Shown in pieces: positions 1 to 6,954 of a stretch of DNA of 34,049 nucleotides. How positions within the stretch are numbered: the stretch's first letter is position 1; each line of letters starts with the position of its first letter. The stretch comes from Clostridia bacterium (lineage in GTDB: Bacteria; Bacillota_A; Clostridia; Christensenellales; Aristaeellaceae), in contig JAFWQM010000167.1 in NCBI GenBank assembly GCA_017509065.1, forward strand, positions 1-34,049, written 5' to 3'. The position numbers and the translations under genes were made by a program. The notes beneath the pieces are model-generated. The model searched no databases and had not been told where the DNA came from. It saw only the letters and a list, made by a program, of their open reading frames with translations.

Positions 1-53
1 GGTGTCAGGCAGGTGCCTGCGCCAAATATTATACAAGATTTCAGAGGCTATTT

Positions 54-162
54 GTTATTCCGACGTTTTTGGGGGATAATCCCGAATTTCGGGGCTTAAT
101 ACGATAACTTCGGAATAACTATTTCTTCGGCATAATTCTGGTTATTCCGAATTCGGAATAAT
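54..162. repeat. Cluster of four GTTATTCCGA-type motifs with a 20-bp perfect palindrome
   Basis: The motif GTTATTCCGA is seen directly at 54-63 and 141-150, and its reverse complement at about 109-119 and 152-161. The last two copies abut to form the perfect palindrome TTATTCCGAATTCGGAATAA at 142-161. The 109-119 and 141-151 copies form an 11-bp inverted repeat. The surroundings are AT-rich and carry no supportable gene. Recognisable methyltransferase coding sequence begins at 163, immediately after the palindrome. It may be a regulator-binding array or a recombination junction; which one is inference. A short CAGGCA/TGCCTG hairpin lies at 6-19. Confidence 0.6.
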
Positions 163-231
163 CAAAACCTTTCGGTCGCCGGCAAAAGGGACGGCCTTCA
201 CGGCGATCAGTCCTCCCTCTTTTTCGAGGCT

Positions 232-1689
232 GTGCGCATTATCAAAGAAATGAGGTATTCCTCCCATGGACAGTATCCGAAATGGGCCGTGTGGGAAAAT
301 GTGCCGGGGGCCCTGTCCTCGAATCAGGGGCAGGATTTCAGGCAGGTCCTCACAGAGCTCATCCGTATCAAAGAACCCGAGGCAGATGTTCCTATGCCGG
401 AAGATGGCGTATGGCTTGCTGCGGGAGAGGTGCTGGGTGACGATTATTCTCTCGCCTGGCGGGTGCTTGACGCCTCGAAGGGTTGGGGAGTCGCACAAAG
501 ACGGAAAAGAATATTTGTTGTCCTCGATCTTGCTTGCCAACGCGCCGGACAGGTACTCTTTGAGTCCGAAGGCGTGTCAGGGTATTCTCCGCCGTGCGCT
601 GCTCCGGGGCAAGGAACTGCCGGAGGTACTCAGAAAAGCGCTGGAGAGGCAGGCTTGCCAGTCCTGAACGACATGGGCGGTAGCCGCTTGGACGTATCGG
701 AAAACATCGCCAGCACGTTGCGGGCGCAGGATCATGGGCATCCGCCCATTGTACTTGACCGTCCGCTTTCCTCCGGGGGCTTCTGCACCGAACACTCCGC
801 CGACAGCAGGGGAATCGGATACGAGGAAGAAAGAGCGCCTACTCTGCGGGCCGGCGTTGTGCCGGGCGTGGCAATTGAGTACAACCCCACGGACAGCCGG
901 ATCAAACTGAATAAGGACGGAATCTGCCAGACGCTCTGCCGCAGATGCGGAACAGGCGGGAATCAGACTCCTTTGGCAATGGTTCCCCGCGCCTTCGGGA
1001 TTGGTTCGGATCAGTCCCAGGGCATGCAATCAGAAAATCCCAGGGCCGGTATCTATGAAGCGGAAACCAGCCGCACACTGGACTGCCGTCCAGATCCCGG
1101 CTGCAGGCAGGGCGGAATCGCCGTGGTGGAGCCTATTCCTTTTACGCAGAATCAGCGTGACGAAGTCCGCGATCTCGGCGGACAGTCCGCTTCCCTGTCA
1201 GCGGAACCCGGCATCCATCAGCAGACATTTGTGGCTGTCCCGGAACGTCCTGCCTATACCATGACCTGCGGTTCCTTCTCTGACTTTCACAGGGAAGTGT
1301 CTCCCACCCTGATGGCGCGGGATTATAAAGACCCGCCGCTGGTGGGCGAAGCGCTTGAAGTGGAATACCTGGTGCGGAGGCTTACCCCGGACGAATGCTG
1401 CCGCCTGCAGGGGTACCCTGACGGGTGGTGCAAGGGCCTGGCAGACGAACATCCTTCAGAGGATGAGATCGGGTTCTGGGTTCATGCGTTTGAGGAACAC
1501 AGGAAAGCGACAGGCAGGCCGGGAAAAACAAAGACCCGGAACCAGATCGTCAAATGGCTCTCTTCTCCCGGAACAGATTCCGCTGAATATCGGGCGTATG
1601 GCAACAGTGTGGCTGTGCCCTGCGTCTTTTTTATTCTTGCCGGTATCGCCTGGGCCGAAGAACAAACGATTGGAGGTGAGAAAGATTGA
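232..1689 (+). CDS. C5-cytosine DNA methyltransferase, 5'-truncated (probably inactive)
   Basis: This is the C-terminal two thirds of a phage cytosine-5 methyltransferase. Visible motifs are ENV (motif VI, residues 22-24), QRRKR (motif VIII, about 89-93), a long target-recognition region (about 145-372), RRLTPDECCRLQGYPDGW (motif IX, 382-399) and YGNSVAVP (motif X, near 460). Similarity continues in frame upstream of the GTG at 232: codons 163-231 read QNLSVAGKRDGLHGDQSSLF, the sequence that normally follows the catalytic Pro-Cys of motif IV. The two codons before that Q are Asn-Asn, and a stop lies at 133-135. The nucleophilic Cys and SAM-binding motif I are therefore absent, and methylation activity is not expected. 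The target-recognition region holds about six degenerate repeats ending like 'APTLRAGVVPGVA', as in multispecific phage enzymes. The 3' end overlaps the protease start, so this belongs to the phage operon. Confidence 0.85.
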   Translation: MRIIKEMRYSSHGQYPKWAVWENVPGALSSNQGQDFRQVLTELIRIKEPEADVPMPEDGVWLAAGEVLGDDYSLAWRVLDASKGWGVAQRRKRIFVVLDLACQRAGQVLFESEGVSGYSPPCAAPGQGTAGGTQKSAGEAGLPVLNDMGGSRLDVSENIASTLRAQDHGHPPIVLDRPLSSGGFCTEHSADSRGIGYEEERAPTLRAGVVPGVAIEYNPTDSRIKLNKDGICQTLCRRCGTGGNQTPLAMVPRAFGIGSDQSQGMQSENPRAGIYEAETSRTLDCRPDPGCRQGGIAVVEPIPFTQNQRDEVRDLGGQSASLSAEPGIHQQTFVAVPERPAYTMTCGSFSDFHREVSPTLMARDYKDPPLVGEALEVEYLVRRLTPDECCRLQGYPDGWCKGLADEHPSEDEIGFWVHAFEEHRKATGRPGKTKTRNQIVKWLSSPGTDSAEYRAYGNSVAVPCVFFILAGIAWAEEQTIGGEKD

Positions 1690-2585
1690 GAGAAATCATG
1701 TTGAACGGCTATATCGACGATGAAGTGTGGTTCGGGGATGAAATCACCCCGGAAGCGCTTCACAGCCTTCTTTACGCCGAAGGGAAAGACCCTGCCGAAG
1801 ACGTGCATATCCGCCTCAACTCCTACGGCGGTTCCTGCAACGCCGCCGTCCGTATGCACGACGATATGGCAGCGTATCCCGGCAAGGTGAATATCACGGT
1901 ATCCGGCACGGCTGCTTCCGCCGCCACGGTGCTGTGCATGGCGGCCGACCGGCTGGATATGACGCCCGGCTCCCTGTGGATGATCCACGATCCGTCCATG
2001 ATCGCTATCGGCAATGTCCGGGATATGAAGGACGCGATCCGCCTGCTGGAAGCCTGCAAGGAATCCATCCTGAACGTGTACTGCGCCCGGATCAAAATCA
2101 CCCGTGAGCAGGCCGCCGCCCTGATGGCGAAAACCACCTGGATGGACGCGCAGAAAGCCCTGGAGGACGGATTCATCGACGGCATCCTCACGGTCAGGCA
2201 GGCCGGCCCCAACGACTGCGTCGTATCCCTGCAGGATGCGGAAATGAAGGCCCAGGCATGGCTTGACCGCCATAAAATCAGCGCGTCCGCGCGCAATGAA
2301 CACATTCCCATGAAGGAGGGCATTCTCTATGAAGCCCAATCCCGACCCAGCCCCCAGGAAACGGCCGCGGTGGAAAAGGAAACGGAAGAACCGGAAGCCG
2401 AGGCTCCCGCGCCGCTATCCGCTGCCCCGCCCGGTGGAGGAGAAACCGCCAGCCGGGAAACCGTGAAGGAAAACACGGAAGACAGCCCGGAGGAAACCGA
2501 AAACGGCACCCCTGTAAGCCAGCTTCAGAAGAGGCTGGCTTTAATCATGCCCCTTGAGGCAAAAAACAAAGGAGAGAACGTATGA
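1686..2585 (+). CDS. ClpP-like prohead (head maturation) protease
   Basis: This serine protease of the ClpP/crotonase fold processes the capsid precursor during HK97-type head assembly. Residues 1-170 form the ClpP-like domain: the glycine-rich NSYGGS (45-50), the nucleophile in GTAASAAT (Ser78), the catalytic His in MIHDP (His101), and a candidate Asp in TWMDAQKALEDGF (about 154). Residues 205-280 are an acidic, Pro/Glu-rich linker, and the C-terminal QLQKRLALI segment resembles the tail that such phage proteases carry. The TTG start overlaps the methyltransferase stop (TTGA) and follows GGAGGTGAG. The 3' end overlaps the capsid start by ATGA. In this gene order the portal should lie just upstream, but it is missing here. 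Confidence 0.9.
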   Translation: MREIMLNGYIDDEVWFGDEITPEALHSLLYAEGKDPAEDVHIRLNSYGGSCNAAVRMHDDMAAYPGKVNITVSGTAASAATVLCMAADRLDMTPGSLWMIHDPSMIAIGNVRDMKDAIRLLEACKESILNVYCARIKITREQAAALMAKTTWMDAQKALEDGFIDGILTVRQAGPNDCVVSLQDAEMKAQAWLDRHKISASARNEHIPMKEGILYEAQSRPSPQETAAVEKETEEPEAEAPAPLSAAPPGGGETASRETVKENTEDSPEETENGTPVSQLQKRLALIMPLEAKNKGENV

Positions 2586-3784
2586 GTAAAATTCTTGAAC
2601 TGCGGCAGAAGCGCGGCGAAGTATGGGACCAGGCGAAAGCCTTCCTCGACGCCCACCAGGACGAAAACGGCGTCATGAACGCCGAAGACACCCAGACCTA
2701 TGAACGCATGGAGCAGGAGGTCGTTAATCTCGGCCATGCCATTGACCGCCTGGAACGCGCCGAGCAGATGGACCGGGAAATGAACTCCGATCCCGCCAGC
2801 CCCATGCTGGCCGGCCGCCCTGACCGTTCCGACCGCCTCGATCCCAAGCGCGGCACCGCCAGCGACGCTTATAAGAAAGCGTTCTGGAACCAGCTGCGCG
2901 GCCACACCTCCTACGAAATCAGGGACGCCCTGCAGGTGGGCGAGCTTTCCGAAGGCGGCTATACCGTCCCCGACGAGTTTGAACACCAGCTGGTGGAGGC
3001 CCTCCAGGAAGAGAACATCATGCGCGGCCTGGTGCATGTGATCACCACTTCTTCCGGCGACCGGAAGATTCCTCTTGTCACCAACTACGGCAGTGCTTCC
3101 TGGATCGAGGAGGAACAGCAGATTCCCGAAAGCGACGTGGCCTTCGGCCAGATTTCCCTGGGCGCCCACAAGCTGGCCACCGCCATCCGCATCAGCCAGG
3201 AACTGCTGCAGGATTCCGCTTTCGACATGGCGTCCTTCATCACCCACGAATTCCAGCGCCGCGCCGGGGCCGCCGAGGAGCAGGCCATTATCAGCGGCGA
3301 CGGCTCCCACAAACCCATCGGCCTTCTGCACGCCACCCTGGGCGCGCAGGTGGGCGTTACCACCGCTTCCTCCACCGCCATCACCGCGGATGAACTGATC
3401 GACCTGCAGCACTCCCTCAAGTCCGGCTACCGCCGCAAGGCCGCCTTCATCATGAACGACGCCGCCATCAAAGCGCTGCGCAAGCTCAAGGACGGGCAGG
3501 GCCAGTACATCTGGCAGCCCTCCATCCGGGAAGGCGTGCCCGATATGCTGCTGAACACCCGCATCTATATGTCCAACTACATGCCCCTGGTGGAAGCCGG
3601 GAACAAGGTCGTCCTGTACGGCGACTACAGCTATTACTGGCTGGCGGACCGCGCCGGGCGCACCCTGCAGCGGCTCAATGAACTGTACGCCATGACCGAC
3701 CAGGTCGGCTTCAAGCTCACGGAGCGCCTGGACGGACGCCTGATCCTGCCCGAGGCTGTCAAGTGCCTGCAGATGAAGGCGTAA
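2582..3784 (+). CDS. HK97-family major capsid protein
   Basis: A 400-residue major capsid precursor. Residues 1-75 are a charged, helical scaffolding-like (delta) domain starting MSKILELRQKRGEVW; the mature HK97 fold begins around residues 95-120 (SYEIRDALQVGELSEGGYTV). Typical capsid features follow: the E-loop region with DRKIPLVTNYGSASWIEEE, an ISQELLQDSAFDMASFI spine-like segment, GDGSHKPIGLL, and a C-terminal stretch GDYSYYWLADRAGRTLQRLNEL. The upstream protease probably removes the N-terminal domain. Start and protease stop overlap as ATGA, so translation is coupled. An intrinsic-terminator-like hairpin follows at 3807-3838. Confidence 0.94.
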   Translation: MSKILELRQKRGEVWDQAKAFLDAHQDENGVMNAEDTQTYERMEQEVVNLGHAIDRLERAEQMDREMNSDPASPMLAGRPDRSDRLDPKRGTASDAYKKAFWNQLRGHTSYEIRDALQVGELSEGGYTVPDEFEHQLVEALQEENIMRGLVHVITTSSGDRKIPLVTNYGSASWIEEEQQIPESDVAFGQISLGAHKLATAIRISQELLQDSAFDMASFITHEFQRRAGAAEEQAIISGDGSHKPIGLLHATLGAQVGVTTASSTAITADELIDLQHSLKSGYRRKAAFIMNDAAIKALRKLKDGQGQYIWQPSIREGVPDMLLNTRIYMSNYMPLVEAGNKVVLYGDYSYYWLADRAGRTLQRLNELYAMTDQVGFKLTERLDGRLILPEAVKCLQMKA

Positions 3785-3806
3785 GACACCGCAGCCTGAT
3801 GATTCA

Positions 3807-3838
3807 GCGGGCCGTTCATATTCGGGCGGCCCGCTTTT
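3807..3838 (+). terminator. Terminator-like hairpin after the capsid gene
   Basis: Stem GCGGGCCG (3807-3814) pairs with CGGCCCGC (3827-3834) and is followed by TTTT. The next ribosome binding site (GGAGGTAAAG) begins 3 nt later at 3841. It could limit read-through after the most highly expressed gene, or protect the capsid transcript's 3' end. Confidence 0.75.
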
Positions 3839-3854
3839 ATGGAGGTAAAGAAAA

Positions 3855-4229
3855 ATGCCAGATACGCATAACACGAAAAACTATATGGCCCACGGCGGCA
3901 ATGAACTGGTGATCGGCGGAAAGCTCACCTTCCTTCCCGGCGCAAGCGTCGAAGGCGGAGAAGGGCTTTTTGACGGCGGCGGGGATTCCGCCTATACCCT
4001 GCCCGCCGCGACCGCCGATACCCTGGGGGGCGTGAAAATCGGCAGCGGCCTTTCCATCACCGAGCAGGGCGTGCTTTCGGCAAACGGTATCACTCCCGCC
4101 GCAAGCCAGGCGGACAGTGAAGCGACCACCATCGCGGGGCTCAAAGAGGACTTCAATACCCTCCTGGCCGCGCTCCGCACTGCCGGACTCATGGCGGCTC
4201 TGCCCGCCGCTGAACAGGGTGATGGCTGA
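3855..4229 (+). CDS. Head fibre / capsid decoration protein
   Basis: A 124-residue protein resembling phage head-fibre proteins. It has three parts: an N-terminal segment (YMAHGGNELVIGGKLTFLPG, 10-29), a central fibre-type motif (YTLPAATADTLGGVKIGSGL, 47-66), and a C-terminal helical segment (ADSEATTIAGLKEDFNTLLA). The LPxAxxxxLGGVKxG element is common in trimeric phage fibres. Its position directly after the capsid supports a role on the head surface. It is preceded by GGAGGTAAAG, and its stop overlaps the next start (TGATG). The exact attachment and any ligand cannot be read from the sequence. Confidence 0.7.
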   Translation: MPDTHNTKNYMAHGGNELVIGGKLTFLPGASVEGGEGLFDGGGDSAYTLPAATADTLGGVKIGSGLSITEQGVLSANGITPAASQADSEATTIAGLKEDFNTLLAALRTAGLMAALPAAEQGDG

Positions 4230-4552
4230 TGGTCGTAACACTGGATGAGGTAAAAACGCATCTCCGCATCCAGTACGATGAGGAAGATGAATACCTGGCC
4301 GGGCTGATCGCGCAGGCGCAGGCCGCGGCGGAAGATTACTGCCGGGTATCTTTTGAGCCTTATATTGAAAAAGACGATGAAGGAAACGAGGCTGAGAAAC
4401 CCTGCCCTGAACCGGTAAGGCTTGCGCTTCTCCTTTTTGTCGGTTTCCATTATGAAAACCGCGACATTCCCGATATGACCACATACAAAGCCATGCGGAT
4501 GGCCTTCGACTCGCTTCTCTATCCTTACCGCGACCCTGCCAGGATGTTCTGA
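4229..4552 (+). CDS. Head-tail connector protein (HK97 gp6 / SPP1 gp15-like)
   Basis: A 107-residue helical protein matching the gp6/gp15 adaptor family in size and pattern: VTLDEVKTHLRIQYDEEDEYLAGLIAQAQ at the start, an acidic loop (EPYIEKDDEGNEAE), then the PVRLALLLFVGFHYENRD helix and a C-terminal AFDSLLYPYR. The family forms a ring under the portal during head completion. The start overlaps the previous stop, and the head-closure gene follows after 15 nt. Identification rests on pattern and synteny. Confidence 0.82.
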   Translation: MVVTLDEVKTHLRIQYDEEDEYLAGLIAQAQAAAEDYCRVSFEPYIEKDDEGNEAEKPCPEPVRLALLLFVGFHYENRDIPDMTTYKAMRMAFDSLLYPYRDPARMF

Positions 4553-4567
4553 GGACGGTGATTTGCC

Positions 4568-4927
4568 TTGCGAGGCTACAAAAACTTTGAAAGCAGCCCG
4601 CATCCGGGTGATTTGAAGCATCTGGTGGAGATCGGGTATACCGAAAATGAGATCAATGAAAACGGTTACCCCGAACCGAAGGACGTCGTGGTATGCCGTG
4701 TATGGGCCGCGGCCATTGACGCCGGCAACCAGCACTACCGTTCCGCTGACGTCATGAACACCGAGGCCGTGATCAATTTCACCATCCGGTACAGAACGGA
4801 CGTCAAGCCCGGTATGTGGGTGCGTTTCCAGGGAGAAAAATGGAACATCTCCACGTTAGGCGAGTACCAGTTCAAGCGCACATATCTCGGTTTAAAGGCG
4901 TCCCTCTCCAAGGGGGTCAGCGGATGA
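4568..4927 (+). CDS. Head closure / head-tail joining protein (SPP1 gp16-like)
   Basis: A 119-residue protein of the Phage_H_T_join type. The N-terminal GDLKHLVEIGYTENEINENG, the central RVWAAAIDAGNQHYRSADVMNTEAVINFTIRYR split across two beta segments, and the ending RFQGEKWNISTLGEYQFKRTYLGLKA are characteristic of proteins that plug the connector after DNA packaging. The chosen TTG start lies a short distance 3' of GAGGACGGTGA. The stop overlaps the next gene's ATG (ATGA). Confidence 0.85.
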   Translation: MRGYKNFESSPHPGDLKHLVEIGYTENEINENGYPEPKDVVVCRVWAAAIDAGNQHYRSADVMNTEAVINFTIRYRTDVKPGMWVRFQGEKWNISTLGEYQFKRTYLGLKASLSKGVSG

Positions 4928-5298
4928 AGGAAGTACAGGAAGCGCTCCGCGATATTGGCATCCCCGTATTCGCCGGGATCTGGCGGGCCACCTCTGCGGA
5001 TCAGAATCCGCCGCCCCAGTATGTGGTGTATTCATCCACTACGGTTGAATCCTCCCACGCGGATGATCTTGTTACGTCCTACCGTACTTTTGTCTACCTC
5101 AACCTCTGGAGCGATTTTGACCCCACGCCCATGCGGGATAAGATTCGCAAGGCAATGTACGACTACGGATTCTCCATCCGGGAAGAGTCGGATAAAGGGT
5201 ACAATATGCCCGCATATGACACCCCTACCCGCCAATACACTGTGCAGTGGACATGGGTATGGTACGAGGAGGCGCCGCTGGATGCCAATGAATGTTGA
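4924..5298 (+). CDS. Tail completion / minor tail protein (SPP1 gp17 or DUF3168-like)
   Basis: A 124-residue product starting MKEVQEALRDIGIPVFAG. The ATG at 4924 was chosen because it overlaps the upstream stop as ATGA; the frame stays open upstream, but that part would lie inside the head-closure gene. Features consistent with the tail-completion family are short length, the PPPQYVVYSSTTVESSHADD segment, YLNLWSDFDP and a C-terminal YTVQWTWVWYEE beta strand. Family members seal the top of the tail tube before joining to the head. It overlaps the next gene by 17 nt. Confidence 0.72.
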   Translation: MKEVQEALRDIGIPVFAGIWRATSADQNPPPQYVVYSSTTVESSHADDLVTSYRTFVYLNLWSDFDPTPMRDKIRKAMYDYGFSIREESDKGYNMPAYDTPTRQYTVQWTWVWYEEAPLDANEC

Positions 5299-5713
5299 TG
5301 GGCTGGATCAGCTCATGACCGACATTGCCGCCATGACCGCAAAGCTGGATATGGAAAAAGGCGGCGGCTCCATTGCCAACGGCATTCTTGAAAGAGCCGC
5401 GGTTCCCGTTGAGGAACAGATGAAAGCCAACGCCAGCCGCGATCCCAAAATCATCACAAATAAGCTTCACGGCGCTATTCATACCGGAAATGTGAAAAAG
5501 CGCCGCAACGGCGGAAAACATATTACTATTGGCGTCCACCGGAAGGACTGGGACGACGGGGATTACTATCCCGCCTATGTGGAGTACGGCCATGGCGGGC
5601 CAGGTCCCGCCCCTGCCCATCCATACATCCGTCCTGCCTACGATACAACCGAGGATCAGGCCTATGAAATCATCCGTTCCGGGTTGAGGGACGCCATCAG
5701 CAATAACAAGTGA
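5282..5713 (+). CDS. HK97 gp10-like tail/neck protein
   Basis: A 143-residue protein starting MPMNVDGLDQLMTDIAAM. ATG 5282 is preferred because GAGGAGG ends about 9 nt upstream; ATG 5288 is an alternative. Family signs are the VEEQMKANASRD segment, the basic TGNVKKRRNGGKHITIGVHRK strand region, and the conserved YYPAYVEYGHGGPGPAPAHP motif followed by a C-terminal amphipathic helix. gp10-like proteins lie at the head-tail interface, between completion proteins and the tail tube gene, as here. A terminator-like hairpin follows. Confidence 0.85.
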   Translation: MPMNVDGLDQLMTDIAAMTAKLDMEKGGGSIANGILERAAVPVEEQMKANASRDPKIITNKLHGAIHTGNVKKRRNGGKHITIGVHRKDWDDGDYYPAYVEYGHGGPGPAPAHPYIRPAYDTTEDQAYEIIRSGLRDAISNNK

Positions 5714-5730
5714 CACTGATTGAAAAGAAC

Positions 5731-5760
5731 GGGCTTGGAACGAGGCCCTTTCTTGTTTTT
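5731..5760 (+). terminator. Terminator-like hairpin between neck and tail genes
   Basis: GGGCTT (5731-5736) pairs with AGGCCC (5743-5748, one G-U pair) around a GGAACG loop and is followed by a T-rich run to 5760. It separates the head/neck genes from the tail tube gene. Confidence 0.68.
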
Positions 5761-5797
5761 GAAAACTTACCTGAAATAGAACAGGAGGTAAACGCAC

Positions 5798-6430
5798 ATG
5801 CCCAATACTCCCGCCGCATCTCCCACGGTATCCTCGACCATCGGCCTGAAGAACATGGTCATCGCCCCCTTGACGGAGGACAACGAAACCACCTTATCCT
5901 ATGGTGATCTTCAGCTGGTCGCCGGCGCAATCGAAGCGTCCGTCACGCCCAACAATACCGATCCTTCTATCCAATATGCTGATGACGTCGAGTTCGAAAC
6001 CTTGTATCCCGACCCCGAACTATCCTTCAAAACCAAAATGGCGGACATTCCGCTGATCATCCAGGAGATGATCTTTGGCAGCCGAATCGACGAGAACGGG
6101 GTCCTTATCCGCACCGCGACGGACAAGCCCCCGTATTTCGCCGTGGGCTTCAAGTCGGAAAAATCCAATCATAAGTTCCGCTATATCTGGCTTTACAAGG
6201 TTCGGGCCAAGCCCCTGACCGAGAATTACGGCACCAAGCAAGGCACGACCATCAACCGGCAGACCGGGGACGTGGAATGGACAGCCATCAAGAGAACCCA
6301 TGACAGCCAGTACCAGGCTGTGGCTGACGAAGGTGAAAACGGCTTTACCGCTGAAAAAGCCGCCACCTTCCTCCAGTCTGTGTACGAGCCGTCCTTTGCT
6401 TCCAATGGTGGCTCTTCTACCGGAGGCTGA
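5798..6430 (+). CDS. Major tail (tube) protein, phi13-like family
   Basis: A 210-residue tail tube subunit. The N-terminal TIGLKNMVIAPLTEDNETTLSYG, the acidic DDVEFETLYPDPELSFKTK segment, the PLIIQEMIFGSRIDENG stretch and a C-terminal TGDVEWTAIKRTHDSQYQAV are typical of phi13/TP901-type tube proteins. It polymerises around the tape measure. AACAGGAGGTAAACGC precedes the ATG. The position between gp10 and the chaperones is standard. The final residues are Gly/Ser-rich. Confidence 0.87.
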   Translation: MPNTPAASPTVSSTIGLKNMVIAPLTEDNETTLSYGDLQLVAGAIEASVTPNNTDPSIQYADDVEFETLYPDPELSFKTKMADIPLIIQEMIFGSRIDENGVLIRTATDKPPYFAVGFKSEKSNHKFRYIWLYKVRAKPLTENYGTKQGTTINRQTGDVEWTAIKRTHDSQYQAVADEGENGFTAEKAATFLQSVYEPSFASNGGSSTGG

Positions 6431-6442
6431 TTCTGAAAAAGA

Positions 6443-6523
6443 GCCGCGCAAGCCGCCCATAGCACAGGCAGTCCCACTATCGCTTTACCGGCTGGCTTTT
6501 GCGTATATGGAGGCTTGCGCGGC
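6443..6523 (+). repeat. Long-range 12-bp inverted repeat 5' of the tail chaperone gene
   Basis: GCCGCGCAAGCC (6443-6454) is perfectly complementary to GGCTTGCGCGGC (6512-6523), enclosing 57 nt with no T tract. It lies in the leader between the tail tube stop and the chaperone ribosome binding site at about 6540. It could be a structured leader RNA, an mRNA processing or stability site, or the termini of a tiny insertion. Function unknown. Confidence 0.7.
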
Positions 6524-6555
6524 ATAACGACCAACATGAAGAGGAGGACACAATC

Positions 6556-6954
6556 ATGGTAACCTGCACACTGAATGGCAAAGAATACCGCATTGACTTT
6601 GTTACCGGACGCGCGCTTCGGGAGATTGAGCCCGCCGCCAAGATGTACAGCCGGGTGGTTGCACTGTCCAACGCAGCCGTCAACGGCGGGGATCTGTCGG
6701 ATGCCGATCAGCTGACCGTGGCGGAAGCTCTGGATGTCATGATCCACTGGTTCTGCCTGCTTTTCCAGAACCAGTTCACCCCGGACGAGCTGCTGGACGG
6801 CTATCCCGCGGACCGCCTGATGCACGACATTGCCTTCGCTCTCATGGCTGTGCAGACGCAAACGACCAGCGTGCTGGAGTCTTTCCCTACGAAGGCGGCG
6901 GAGGAGGAGACGGCGCCGAAACAGACGGGGCCGGTGCTGATTTCTCACTCCTGA
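6556..6954 (+). CDS. Tail assembly chaperone (lambda gpG-like)
   Basis: A 132-residue chaperone that, with its frameshifted form, organises the tape measure during tail assembly. MVTCTLNGKEYRIDFVTG starts the small beta unit, followed by helical sequence (TVAEALDVMIHWFCLLFQNQ, TPDELLDGYPADRLMHD). AGAGGAGGAC lies upstream of the ATG. The reading frame ends at 6954, but an overlapping -1 frame is open from the slippery heptamer TTTCCCT at 6882-6888 and encodes a typical G-T extension. It is the gene directly before the tape measure, as expected. Confidence 0.85.
   Translation: MVTCTLNGKEYRIDFVTGRALREIEPAAKMYSRVVALSNAAVNGGDLSDADQLTVAEALDVMIHWFCLLFQNQFTPDELLDGYPADRLMHDIAFALMAVQTQTTSVLESFPTKAAEEETAPKQTGPVLISHS
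6882..6888 (+). promoter_or_regulatory. Predicted -1 programmed ribosomal frameshift site (TTTCCCT)
   Basis: In the chaperone frame the heptamer reads T TTC CCT, an exact X XXY YYZ slippery sequence. Slipping back one base re-pairs Phe on TTT and Pro on CCC, and reading continues in the -1 frame at TAC (6888). The -1 frame then stays open to TGA 7140-7142. This placement near the end of gpG, before the tape measure, is conserved in siphophages. A downstream stimulatory structure was not convincingly found. Confidence 0.85.

Noticed and set aside
6..19. CAGGCA/TGCCTG hairpin as a REP-type element
   Set aside because: Only one copy with a 2-nt loop at the very edge of the window and no associated transposase.
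2329..2470. Internal out-of-frame start encoding a Pro/Arg-rich peptide within the protease gene
   Set aside because: A GGAGGG precedes an ATG, but the peptide is low-complexity and the same bases serve the in-frame acidic linker of the protease.
2525..3874. Minus-strand open frame (449 codons) opposite the capsid gene
   Set aside because: Antisense shadow of the HK97 capsid gene caused by high GC at third positions.
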